From the NCBI GenBank assembly GCA_016705005.1, contig JADIZB010000034.1:157493-221492 (forward strand): 64,000 nt of DNA. Reading direction: 5' to 3'. This stretch comes from Bacteroidales bacterium (GTDB lineage Bacteria > Bacteroidota > Bacteroidia > Bacteroidales > Lentimicrobiaceae). Each line of letters starts with the position of its first letter. Positions within the stretch are counted from its first letter, which is position 1. Of the stretch, positions 42,991 to 52,031 are shown piece by piece. Below the pieces are notes generated by a model that was not told the DNA's origin, ran no database searches, and saw only the letters and a list, made by a program, of their open reading frames with translations. A program made the translations under genes and the position numbers.

Positions 42991-43722
42991 TCAATAGCTT
43001 TTTAACTCTCCGCCGCCGAAGATGGCAGCTCCCCTGATGACCAGTGTCTTGTTGTAATCCACCATAACGTTTTTCCGCTTATCGGCAAAACCACCGAAGG
43101 CATTGAACATTTCAACCTTGATGTTCCAGTCGTTTGGTACGATAAGGGTTGATCCGCCAAAAATGGCAGTCATCTCAATTTCGTTCCGTCCCGGTGAAAG
43201 CTGGCATTGGGTCAGGTCAATTTTCGAGCCACCAAAGATGGAGATGATTTCACCTCCCCTGAAATTCAACGAATGAATGGTACGTTCACTCCCTCCGAAT
43301 ATGGCAGATTCATCAATAAGGTCGCCATCTGAGGAAACATAATCGGGCTTGTGTCTCCTGATCCTGAATGACCGGAATGAATTTGTAAAAATCAATCCAA
43401 GTCCAATGGCGATGATCAGCACTGGCCAGAAGAAGGTAAAAATGTTGTATGGCAGATCATAATAGCGGTCTATCAGAAATACACCGCCGATTGAAAGCAA
43501 TATTAACCCCCAGCTGTATTTGTGTTCAGCCAGGTTGATCACCCCAAGTGCCACCAGCAGCATTGGCCAGGAAAAGATCATTCGCCAGGTCTGCCGGTCA
43601 ATCAGGTCCATATTATGCATCATAAACAGAAGTCCAAAGGCAACAACCAGAACCCCGACTACCATTGTTTTGAATCGATGCTGTGGTTTCATCATTTTGT
43701 TGTTTTCGTTATAAGTATCCAT
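42991..43722 (-). CDS. LiaF-like membrane protein (LiaF-type transmembrane and cell-wall-active-antibiotic-response domains)
   Basis: 243 residues. Four membrane helices in residues ~17-108 (MVVGVLVVAFGLLFMMHNMD, WPMLLVALGVINLAE, WGLILLSIGGVFLIDRYYD, FFWPVLIIAIGLGLIF) form the LiaF/DUF5668-type domain. The soluble C-terminus carries a beta-solenoid-like series: DESAIFGGSERTIHS, GEIISIFGGSKIDLTQ, MTAIFGGSTLIVP and AIFGGGELKS, in which IFGGS recurs. LiaF proteins in Firmicutes inhibit a LytS-like or LiaS sensor kinase under envelope stress. Its place ahead of a kinase/LytTR pair makes a similar role plausible here but unproven. Confidence 0.82.
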   Translation of the reverse strand: MDTYNENNKMMKPQHRFKTMVVGVLVVAFGLLFMMHNMDLIDRQTWRMIFSWPMLLVALGVINLAEHKYSWGLILLSIGGVFLIDRYYDLPYNIFTFFWPVLIIAIGLGLIFTNSFRSFRIRRHKPDYVSSDGDLIDESAIFGGSERTIHSLNFRGGEIISIFGGSKIDLTQCQLSPGRNEIEMTAIFGGSTLIVPNDWNIKVEMFNAFGGFADKRKNVMVDYNKTLVIRGAAIFGGGELKSY

Positions 43723-43759
43723 TTTTTTACGTGTTTTTACTATGTTTCAATTTTTTTGA

Positions 43760-43767
43760 CAAATATA
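43760..43767 (-). promoter_or_regulatory. -7 element of the liaF-lytS-lytTR operon
   Basis: Minus-strand TATATTTG (43767-43760) fits TAnnTTTG. It is 37 nt upstream of the LiaF-like ATG, giving a ~30-nt leader. No good -33 TTG is visible at the usual distance. Confidence 0.5.
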
Positions 43768-44020
43768 TGATCATCCGGAAAGTTAAATCCAGAATAATTC
43801 GGTGAATACGGGATAGTTACCGGTAAACGAGGTGGAAAAGGGAATAAAAACTTAAACTGAAAAGAAGAAAAGTTTCACTGAGGTTCACTTTGAAGTCACA
43901 ACCTGTCCCGCCCATGCAGGAGAGATAAACTGAGATTCTATTCCCAACATTGGGTTCTGAATGCTCCACCTGCATGGCTTCATGTTGAAACAAAAAATTA
44001 ACGACTATTGAACATCCGGG

Positions 44021-44054
44021 CAAAAAATAAACCGGGGTTAATCAGACCCCGGTT
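44021..44054 (-). terminator. Intrinsic terminator of the 89-residue gene
   Basis: AACCGGGGT (44054-44046 on the minus strand) pairs perfectly with ACCCCGGTT (44038-44030), followed by TATTTTTTG. It lies 56 nt past the stop codon at 44110. Confidence 0.85.
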
Positions 44055-44109
44055 TCCCCAAATTACTCATCAATTATGAAAATTTAACCCAAAACTCAAA
44101 TTAAAATCA

Positions 44110-44379
44110 TCAGTCAATATCCGGCAGATCCGGTAATCCGTGAAGGTTACCTATATATCTTGCGTGGTTGAAGGCTTCACCGTAACGCATCAGCCTGAAT
44201 ATTTCAACCTGTACAGCCATTGATATAAGCCGCCTTGCTTCCATGTCAGTGAACGAATCCCCGATAAGTCTGTTGTATGCTTCAGATGCTTCGGGAGGAT
44301 AATTTCGTTTGATCTGTTTGTCAACGATTTGTTCAACAATCAGGCTAAAGCCTCCTCCCCGCTTTAGTAAGTTCATCAT
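44110..44379 (-). CDS. Small conserved-looking protein of unknown function
   Basis: 89 residues, MMNLLKRGGGFSLIVEQIVD at the start, rich in charged helix with no membrane segment or signal peptide. The second half (FTDMEARRLISMAVQVEIFR, LMRYGEAFNHARYIGNLHGL) and the closing PDLPDID look like a folded helical protein. Good codon structure and a dedicated perfect terminator downstream support a real gene. I do not recognise the family. Confidence 0.6.
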   Translation of the reverse strand: MMNLLKRGGGFSLIVEQIVDKQIKRNYPPEASEAYNRLIGDSFTDMEARRLISMAVQVEIFRLMRYGEAFNHARYIGNLHGLPDLPDID

Positions 44380-44547
44380 AGTGCAGTAGTTGTTGTAGTG
44401 ATAGTTTAGATCAGGGAGTTTTCATAGGTTTATCTACGGAAGTTGAAAAAGTAATCTGAAAAAAATAATTTAATTTCGTTCTTAATAATAGTTGCCAATG
44501 TTGACAACTACACATCTTCACTTGCCAGGTGTGACCGAAAAGAAATG

Positions 44548-44555
44548 TATTTTTG
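44548..44555 (+). promoter_or_regulatory. -7 element of the uvrD-like gene
   Basis: TATTTTTG fits TAnnTTTG and is 22 nt before the GTG at 44577. A TTG at 44522-44524 is 23 nt upstream, at the long end of the allowed spacing. The match supports the GTG start with a leader of about 15 nt. Confidence 0.45.
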
Positions 44556-44576
44556 CCGGAAAATTGAACTCAGCAG

Positions 44577-46871
44577 GTGTCGGATATTCTCAATCAGCTT
44601 AATGAAGCTCAACAACAGGCTGTTGCATGCAGCGATGGGCCGGTTATGGTCATTGCCGGGGCAGGCTCCGGAAAAACCAGGGTACTTACCTACCGGATAG
44701 CTTATATGCTCAGCCGGGGTGTTGATCCTTTCAATGTGCTCGCCCTTACATTTACCAATAAGGCCGCCCGCGAGATGAAAGAGCGGATCATCAGCCTCGT
44801 CGGCAGCACCGATGCCCGTAATGTCTGGATGGGTACCTTTCACTCCATCTTTGCCAGGATTTTAAGGGTTGAAGGACACTTTCTCGGCTACCCCCAGAAT
44901 TTCACCATCTATGATACCGACGATTCGAAAAGTGTGCTGAAAACCATCATCAAAGAGCAACAGCTTGATCCGAAAGTTTACACGCCGGGAAATGTGCTTT
45001 CGCGCATCTCCGCCGCCAAATCGAACCTGATTTCTGCCGAGGATTATAATGCCAACAGTGAAATCATGGACAATGACCGCATAGCCGGTCGGCCCATGAT
45101 TGGAGAGATCTTCAAACATTACCGTGCCCGCTGCTTCAAGGCTTCGGCCATGGATTTTGACGATCTCCTCTTTAATACGAATGTATTGCTGCGCGATTTT
45201 CCGGAAGTACTTTTCAAATATCAGCAGAAGTTTAAATACATCCTCGTGGATGAGTATCAGGATACTAACCATGCGCAATACCTGATCGTAAAGAAACTGG
45301 CGGCCCGGCACGAAAACATCTGCGTGGTGGGCGACGATGCCCAGAGCATTTATTCATTCAGGGGGGCCAACATCCAGAACATCCTGAATTTCAGAAACGA
45401 TTATCCGGATGTAAAAACTTTCAAACTCGAACAGAATTACCGTTCCACGAAAGTGATCGTTAATGCGGCCAACAGCATCATTGCGAAAAACAAGGATCAG
45501 ATTTTCAAGCAGGTCTGGACCGAAAACGATGAAGGCAACCTGATCCAGGTGCTGAAAGCAACCACCGATGTTGAAGAAGGCATACTGGTGGCAAATTCTG
45601 TATTTCAGACCAAGATGAATCAGCAGTTGCCCAACAGCGACTTCGCCATTCTCTACCGCACCAATGCACAATCGAGAACCATTGAAGAAGCGTTCCGGAA
45701 ACTGAATATCCCTTACAGGATTTATGGTGGTCTTTCCTTCTATAAGAGAAAAGAAATCAAGGATCTGCTCGCGTATTTCAGATTGGTGGTAAATACCAAC
45801 GATGATGAGGCATTCAATCGTATCATCAACTTTCCCGCAAGGGGAATCGGCAATACGACCCTTGAAAAACTTGAACTGGCTGCCGGTGAAAATGATAAAA
45901 GTCTTTATGAGATAGCCCGGGATGTAACCGGCTATGTTCCGGGGCTTGCAAAAAACACGGCCACGAAGATCGAGGAATTTGCCACGATGATCGCATCGTT
46001 TCACATTCAGCTGAAGAAACTGAGTGCCTATGAACTTGGCCGGAAAATAGCCACACATTCCGGTTTGTTTAAGGAGCTGGCGGCCGATCAGACCGAAGAA
46101 GGATTGTCGCGCATGCAAAACAGCGAAGAGTTGCTGAATGCGCTGAAGGATTTTTCCGAAAAGGAAGAAACCCTGTTCCCCGGAGAAGTGGATGAAGAAA
46201 TCGTTGAAAATGACCAGACCCGGTCGCTTGATCTCTTTTTACAGGAAATTTCGCTGATGACAGATGCCGACAGCGATGATGAGGACAGCAACAACAAGGT
46301 AACGCTGATGACCATTCATGCAGCCAAAGGACTTGAATTCCCTTATGTTTATATTGTTGGAGTTGAAGAAAATCTGTTCCCATCCATCATGTCGCTTCAA
46401 AGCAGGGCCGATATTGAAGAAGAGCGGCGTCTTTTTTATGTCGCTGTTACCAGGGCTGAAAAGAGGGTAACATTATCCTATGCCGAAAGCCGTTACCGCT
46501 GGGGAAACCTGACGATGAATGAGCCCAGCCGTTTCCTTGAGGAGATCGATGATTCCTATATAGAACAGACCACACGACGGGTGCAGGTGAAACCTTCGGT
46601 TGGTATGCCGGTGATGCAGAAAGCGCCTGTTTTCATCAAAAAGAACATGAAAAAGCTGGAGGATTCCGGGACAGGCAATGCACAATCCTATGAAACCCCT
46701 GTCGAAATGATACAACCGGGGGTGGAAGTGGAACACGAAAGGTTCGGGAAGGGTAAGGTCTTAAGTGTGGAAGGCGCCGGGCCGAACATCAAGGCAACGG
46801 TATTTTTTAATGCGGTAGGTCAGAAACAACTGCTGCTTAAGTTTGCCAAACTGAGGATTAAAGGCAACTGA
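44577..46871 (+). CDS. UvrD/PcrA/Rep-family superfamily 1 DNA helicase
   Basis: 764 residues from a GTG start (MSDILNQLNEAQQQAVACSD), the normal length. It moves 3'-5' on single-stranded DNA and acts in nucleotide-excision and mismatch repair or in removing RecA. All helicase motifs can be read: Q motif LNEAQQQAV, motif I AGAGSGKTRVL, Ia ALTFTNKAAREMKER, II ILVDEYQDTNHAQY, III VGDDAQSIYSFRGANI, IV LEQNYRST, V TLMTIHAAKGLEFPYVYIVG, VI EERRLFYVAVTRAEKRVTL. The C-terminal PcrA-type tail (GVEVEHERFGKGKVLSVEGA) binds RNA polymerase in relatives. PcrA is nearer than Rep because of this tail. Confidence 0.94.
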   Translation: MSDILNQLNEAQQQAVACSDGPVMVIAGAGSGKTRVLTYRIAYMLSRGVDPFNVLALTFTNKAAREMKERIISLVGSTDARNVWMGTFHSIFARILRVEGHFLGYPQNFTIYDTDDSKSVLKTIIKEQQLDPKVYTPGNVLSRISAAKSNLISAEDYNANSEIMDNDRIAGRPMIGEIFKHYRARCFKASAMDFDDLLFNTNVLLRDFPEVLFKYQQKFKYILVDEYQDTNHAQYLIVKKLAARHENICVVGDDAQSIYSFRGANIQNILNFRNDYPDVKTFKLEQNYRSTKVIVNAANSIIAKNKDQIFKQVWTENDEGNLIQVLKATTDVEEGILVANSVFQTKMNQQLPNSDFAILYRTNAQSRTIEEAFRKLNIPYRIYGGLSFYKRKEIKDLLAYFRLVVNTNDDEAFNRIINFPARGIGNTTLEKLELAAGENDKSLYEIARDVTGYVPGLAKNTATKIEEFATMIASFHIQLKKLSAYELGRKIATHSGLFKELAADQTEEGLSRMQNSEELLNALKDFSEKEETLFPGEVDEEIVENDQTRSLDLFLQEISLMTDADSDDEDSNNKVTLMTIHAAKGLEFPYVYIVGVEENLFPSIMSLQSRADIEEERRLFYVAVTRAEKRVTLSYAESRYRWGNLTMNEPSRFLEEIDDSYIEQTTRRVQVKPSVGMPVMQKAPVFIKKNMKKLEDSGTGNAQSYETPVEMIQPGVEVEHERFGKGKVLSVEGAGPNIKATVFFNAVGQKQLLLKFAKLRIKGN

Positions 46872-47231
46872 GGAAGGCCATAATTTCCAATTTCCAATTT
46901 CCAACCACTCCGGATAGGTTATGGACCATCATGGTGGATTATCCTCCTGTGGAGGGCCGGCAGCATGGCTGACGGCAGTCAGGGTTACTTGATTTCAAGA
47001 AAAGCAAGAAGAGTATAAGCCTGCCTGCAGAAACAGCGCACAGGCGAAGAGAAATTGGTTAAGATGAAATTCCAAACTTATAGCATATTACAAATTGCCG
47101 CAAACACGATATTACCTTTAATTTAAACATCGATTAATTATAGGTTCTTGTGATTTTTTATTAATTTTGAGGTGCTTGCTGTTCCGATAGTTACATTTGC
47201 TTTCCTTTGATGCAAAGCCTATATTGTATAT
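46872..47231. other. Intergenic region downstream of uvrD
   Basis: 360 bp with no credible gene. A short tandem AATTTCC (three copies near 46883-46903) and the promoter at 47166-47199 are the only structured items. GC-rich sequence at 46940-47050 has no coding frame I trust. Confidence 0.5.
47166..47199 (+). promoter_or_regulatory. Bacteroidota-type promoter of the KilA-N remnant
   Basis: TTTG (47166-47169), a 22-nt gap, then TACATTTG (47192-47199), matching TAnnTTTG. The ATG is at 47232, about 33 nt further on. The promoter still looks good although the gene behind it is shortened. Confidence 0.5.
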
Positions 47232-47524
47232 ATGGCTAAGATAAAAGTTCAGAATACTGAGATCACCATTATTCACTTCAATGAGAGTGATTATATCTCA
47301 TTGACCGATATGGCGAACGTAAAGGAAAGCGATAGTCGGGCCGCTGATATCATCAAAAAATGGTTAAGGAACAGATATTCCCTCGAATATTCAGGAACAT
47401 GGGAGCAGATCAATAATCCAGATTTTAAAGTGGTCGAATTTGACCACTTTAAATCACAAACCTGATCGCAATTCACCAGATGAAGGTTTTACATGACGTT
47501 GACAATAGAAAACTCCTGAAATGA
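47232..47524 (+). pseudogene. KilA-N domain gene remnant with internal deletion
   Basis: The first 77 codons (MAKIKVQNTEITIIHFNESD, YISLTDMANVKESDSRAADI, IKKWLRNRYSLEYSGTWEQI, FKVVEFDHFKSQT) match the N-terminus of KilA-N DNA-binding proteins, which are normally ~250-280 residues. The frame stops at 47465. In another frame, 47465-47524 reads IAIHQMKVLHDVDNRKLLK and stops, which looks like the expected C-terminal tail of such proteins. The middle (~180 residues) is missing, so this is probably a deletion derivative. KilA-N proteins are frequent in phages and mobile islands. The last bases overlap the next start as ATGA. Confidence 0.65.
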
Positions 47525-50500
47525 TGAAAAATCTTTTCAATCTACTTTATACATTTCTGATTTGTTTGATGAGCACTCCTGCGTTCACCCAGGGTGAAGC
47601 CAATAACTGGATATTTGGGAATATGGCCGGTATTCAGTTTACATCCGGTGCTCCTGAAAATTTGAATTATCCATTGTCTTTGATAAATAATCCTTCTACC
47701 GTAGTTTCTGATTCAGCAGGAAATCTGCTGTTTTATTCTGATGGATTCAGGGTTTATAACAGGAATTTCCAGGTAATGAAAAATGGCACCGACATCATGG
47801 GTGGTCGTGACCTAACTACTTGTATTGCTTTTGCTAAACCGGGTTCTTCAAGGTTTTATTACCTTTTCACTGTTGGAGAAGCACCTGGCGGAACTCCTCC
47901 ACGGGTTTACGGAGGAAGGTATGCAATTATTGATTTGCAGGCTAACGGAGGACTCGGCAAAGTTACGGTTAAAAATATTATGATGGATCAGGGAGAAGAT
48001 GCTATGGTTCAGTTGACAGCCACTTTTCATAAAAACAATCATGATATTTGGCTGATCTTAGAATGCCAGGATTATGATCACTATTTCTATAAATCGTACC
48101 TTGTTACTAATACGGGTATTTTTTATAAGCATACATATGAGCAGATAAAATATTTTACCGGTTATCAGGGAGGAACCCAGGTTAGCCAATTAAGGGTATC
48201 TCCCGATGGTAAGAAGATGATTCACGCTGGAGATATGCTTGGCAGTATACAGGCGTGGGTATATTCTTTCAACAATGAAACAGGACAAATTAATTATTCA
48301 TGTGGTATCAAAAACGAACCATTTAATTCATGGGGTGCTGAATTTTCTCCTTCATCTGAGTTTGTATATATATCAGGCCCGGGAGGAGAAGGGTCTCCCA
48401 TATTGTTTTACAATTGGATAGTCCAGTACAATGCCAATTATTCAGACTCTGTTTCTTTCAATAACTCAAAGGTTGTAGTCGGACATTTTCGGAGAATTAA
48501 CAATTATGGTAGTTATGGCAATATGCAATGTGCTCCCGATGGAAAAATTTATGGAGGACGAAGCCATTACGACACATTATTTGCAATCAATAAGCCTGAT
48601 TTGTATGGTATGGCCTGTGAAGCAACTGACTGTGCCTACTCTCTTAATGGCTTTGGTGAACTTGCCTTACCTCAGTTCCTTACCAGTTACGCCCAGCGCT
48701 TTTACTTCACCGGAACCTGTGCGGGTGAGCCTTACCAGTTTACTTCACACTTCTTCCCTGAACCGGAGAGTATACTTTGGGATTTCGGGGATGGTGGAAC
48801 ATCACCAGAGCTAAATCCTCTTCATGTATTTGCACAGGGAGGTGATTAATCTGTCACCGCTTCTGTTGTTTTCCCGGGTGGAAGAACCGGTGAGGCAACA
48901 CGAATTGTCCATGTTTCCGACTTGCCCGAATCGGCATTGCCTGATGAACTGACCGTGTGCAAAGGAGAACAGGTAACATTGGATGCCGGATTGTTCGACT
49001 CGTATCTTTGGAATACCGGTGATACAATTCAATCCATCCCGGTAAGTGATACTGGCTATTACTGGGTTGAGATAAGGAATATTACCGGATGCATGGCCAG
49101 GGATACCGTCCACATTACCTGGTTTGCTGAGCCTCAATTGGGCACAGCGCCAGTTGTTTCGCCCACCACCTGTGGCAGCAGTATTGGTGCCATTACCGGT
49201 GTAACCATTACAGGTGGTTTGCCTCCCTATAATGTCCGATGGGTGAATAGTACCGGGGATACCATCGGAACAACCAATAATATTTTGAACCTTGGGGTTG
49301 ACAATTATTACCTGTGGGTAACCGACCTGCATGGTTGTCAGGTTCAATTATTTTCATGTGATATCCAAAACTTTGACTCCGACCTGATCATTACCAATGT
49401 TCCCAAAAACGATACCTGGTGCAACCAGCCATTGGGCATGCTAAATGTTGAGGTGCAGATGGGGTTGAGCGACAGGCTTTTTTATTCAATCGATGACTGG
49501 GCAACCTGGCAAACCAACGGGGAGTTTAACAACCTTTTGCCGGACTCTTATTTTGTTAAAGTAAAAGATAGTTTAGGTTGCGAAGCCGTCTTTGGCGACA
49601 ACCCGGTCATCATAAAAAGCCAGCCCGGATTGACCGTGACGGATGTAAACATTGTCCATGAAACAGATAACGATGCAGACGGCATAATAACCATAACAGC
49701 CTCAGGGGATGCACTGCTATATTCTCTTGACGGAGCAACGCCACAATCCGGTAACCAGTTTACATCACTTACCAGCGGGGAATACACAGTTACGGTAACC
49801 GATATTCATGGATGCGACAGCACCTTTATGGTTGAAGTTGAAAAAATAACCGCACAAACCCTGTTTGCCACTGCGGGCGATACAGCAGTATGTAACGGAC
49901 TTCGCGCATCGGAACCGCTGCTGGTAAGTAACTTCAAGGACATCACTTCCTTTCGAGATCACCCTTCATTACAATAACCTGCTGCTTGATGCCATTGGAT
50001 TTATCAATGCACATGATGATTTAATTTCAGGACTTGAACCTGTGAACTATCCTTCAGCCGGGATGATTAAACTGAAATGGACTGGCACCGGTCCGGTAAC
50101 CCTTCCCGACAACACGGTGATGCTGGATTTGGTGATGCAGGCAAAGAGCACAGGCTTATCAACGGTTGACTGGGTAATGGCGAGTAGCGAAACCAATTTT
50201 GTAAATCAATATGGTGTTGCTGTGCAGGTAATACCGGAAACAGGAAATGTAGAAGTGGCGCCTACACCCGAAATAGTAGGATTTTACCAGGAAACCGTGT
50301 GTGAATTTGGCACCCTTTCCCAAATGGCCATCCCCACAGGGGGGACAGGCACAAGTACCATTACCTGGGAAACACCCCATGGAACCGCAATAGGACCCGA
50401 ATACAGGGTTGACACGGCAAGGCTGGGTGACGCAGGTTTGTACAGGATAAAGGTGGTTGACCAGATGAATTGTGTTGCCACTGACTCTGTAGAAGTAACT

Positions 50501-50995
50501 GTAATTCCCCTGCCGCTAAACAACTTCCCCGCCATCAACGACACCATTCCCTTTGAACAACAATTTACCCTCGAAGCCACCCCCGGCTACTTTAGTTATC
50601 AATGGAGCAACGGAGATACCGCTTATTTTATTACAGGCTCAGAAGAAGGCAACTACTCAGTCATTATTAAAACAGAGGAAGGCTGCACCACCATTGATTC
50701 CGCTTACCTGAAGGATGTATATATGCCCTTCTATTTTAATGTCCCCAATGCCTTCACCCCCAATGGAGATGATCTGAACGATGTGTTCCGCCCGGTATCA
50801 ACCGGTGATCTGATCAGGCAGTTCAGTATGATTATTTACAACCGCTGGGGGCAAAAGGTATTTGAAACAACCGATCTTTCTATCGGCTGGGATGGAGAGG
50901 ATGCTCCGGCAGGAAGTTATGTATGGGTAATCCATTGGTCGGATAGATTGGGGAAGGTTGCGAAGATGAGGGGGAGTGTGACTTTGCTGAGGTAA
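47521..50995 (+). CDS. Large secreted T9SS type-B (gliding-motility-associated C-terminal) protein with PKD, SprB and cohesin-like domains; interrupted twice
   Basis: Restored, this is one protein of ~1157 residues. It begins with a signal peptide (MMKNLFNLLYTFLICLMSTP) and a beta-propeller-like domain (ANNWIFGNMAGIQFTSG, VSDSAGNLLFYSDGFRVYNR). A PKD domain has ILWDFGDGGTSPELNPLHVF. Ig-like and SprB-type repeats follow (LTVCKGEQVTLDAGLFDSYL, GAITGVTITGGLPPYNVRW), then a cohesin-like segment (SFEITLHYNNLLLDAIGF). The C-terminus is CHU_C/type-B sorting: FNVPNAFTPNGDDLNDVFRP ... IIYNRWGQKVFETTDLSIGW ... YVWVIHWSD. Two breaks occur. TAA at 48847-48849 replaces the Tyr expected in GGDYSVTASV, with the same frame open on both sides. 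An extra C at 49954 sits between TTT and GAG. The T9SS would export it to the cell surface. Possible adhesin; partner unknown. Confidence 0.78.
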
Positions 50996-50996
50996 C

Positions 50997-51131
50997 ACCT
51001 CACCCTGCCCTCTCCTCAAGGAGAGGGTTCTGGAATCCTACTATATCGGTCATTTGTGCTAATTAAGAAATTAATGCATAAATTTAGCAGGATCAAACTC
51101 CCTCTCCTTGAGGAGAGGGCTGGGGTGAGGT
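50997..51131. repeat. REP-like element A: 135-bp inverted-repeat-bounded unit upstream of the DUF559 gene
   Basis: The left arm ACCTCACCCTGCCCTCTCC... (50997-51027) is the near-perfect reverse complement of the right arm (51100-51131), with one small indel. Each arm also contains its own palindrome, CCCTCTCCTCAAGGAGAGGG or its TTGAGG variant. The ~70-bp interior is AT-rich. The element starts immediately after the stop codon of the T9SS protein. Confidence 0.85.
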
Positions 51132-51178
51132 AGGAACGTTGATTGTTTATATTTGATAAGAACCATAATCCAAAATCA

Positions 51179-51580
51179 ATGGCCTTTATTGGAAAGACAT
51201 TTGATCAGCAATTGCACCTGCATTCAAGCAAAGTATCCTTCATACGGGCAAAGCATCTTAGAGCAAATCAAACAGAGAGTGAATCAATACTTTGGAATGA
51301 ATTAAGAAACAGGAAATGCCATGGGTTAAAATTCAGACGTCAGCATCCAATCCTGTCCTTTATTGCCGACTTTTATTGTCATGAAAAGAGGCTGATTGTG
51401 GAAGTAGATGGTTCAGTTCATGATAGTGAAGAAGCAAAAGAAAGAGATGAAAACAGAACCTATGAATTAGAAAGGCATGGTATCAGGATAATAAGGTTCA
51501 CAAACCATGAAGTTAAGAACAACATAAACGAAGTTCTCAGTAAGATTAAAGAAGTATCTGATGGCATAGTAAAGCTTTGA
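51179..51580 (+). CDS. DUF559 (Vsr/PD-(D/E)xK-like) endonuclease-related protein
   Basis: 133 residues from ATG at 51179 (MAFIGKTFDQQLHLHSSKVS). Motifs of DUF559 are clear: ESESILWNELRNRKCHGLKF, RRQHPILSFIADFYCHEKRL, IVEVDGSVHDSEEAKERDEN and TYELERHGIRIIRFTNHEVK. IADFY and VEVDG give the D...ExD arrangement of a PD-(D/E)xK nuclease core, related to the very-short-patch repair enzyme. Two direct copies of a 134-bp inverted-repeat element flank it tightly: 47 bp upstream and 3 bp downstream. That is the arrangement expected for a nuclease that serves or spreads its own repeats. Function unproven; no methylase or other repair gene is adjacent. Confidence 0.82.
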   Translation: MAFIGKTFDQQLHLHSSKVSFIRAKHLRANQTESESILWNELRNRKCHGLKFRRQHPILSFIADFYCHEKRLIVEVDGSVHDSEEAKERDENRTYELERHGIRIIRFTNHEVKNNINEVLSKIKEVSDGIVKL

Positions 51581-51583
51581 AAG

Positions 51584-51716
51584 ATCTCCCTGCCCTCTCT
51601 TCAAGGAGAGGGTTCTGACATCCTACAGCATCGGTCATATATTTTTATTAAGAAATAAATTCATAATTCTAGCAGAATTAAACTCCCTCTCCTTGAGGAG
51701 AGGGCTGGGGTGAGGT
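51584..51716. repeat. REP-like element B: 133-bp copy downstream of the DUF559 gene
   Basis: Same orientation and structure as element A: a left arm with CTGCCCTCTCTTCAAGGAGAGGG, an AT-rich interior (CATCGGTCATAT...TTATTAAGAAATAAAT) and the right arm CCCTCTCCTTGAGGAGAGGG with CTGGGGTGAGGT. The interiors of A and B are roughly three-quarters alike, so the copies are old. The DUF559 stop codon is 3 bp before the element. Confidence 0.85.
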
Positions 51717-52031
51717 GAAAGGCTCCGGTAAACTTGTATTCCAGAATGTTCAGTTGTTCGGACATAGAAGCTAACTCCGGCAATAACCTCAACGAATAAA
51801 TCATTTTTATTCTCTCAACATTCTCACATAATAATTATTATCTTTGCAAACGAAAGATTCATCCCCGTTATCTCCAGGATTAATATAACAGAAACCGCTT
51901 TTACATTTGGCTGCGGTATTGATGAATCGGTTTACCCTATTAGGTAGTTGATATTTTGCATTTTTATCCTGCCGGATTTTATCAGCCTTTTTACATTATA
52001 AAGCAGCATTTCAGCGCAACAAATAAAATTT
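51717..52031. other. Intergenic region before the DUF4290 gene
   Basis: 315 bp without a gene. A TAnnTTTG match (TATCTTTG, 51839-51846) could drive the DUF4290-murA unit with a ~180-nt leader, but I see no TTG at the right distance upstream. Confidence 0.45.

Larger units (their letters stand above)
43723..44109. other. Intergenic region with promoter, degenerate repeat and terminator
   Basis: 387 bp. The left end holds the liaF promoter (43760-43767). Around 43860-43935 there is a worn TTTCACTGAGGTTCAC sequence related in style to the block at 40660-41010. The right end holds a terminator (44021-44054) for the small gene at 44110. No credible gene is seen. Confidence 0.55.

Noticed and set aside
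43817..44023. A 68-codon minus-strand frame
   Set aside because: It is made of degenerate repeat sequence between a promoter and a terminator of other genes.
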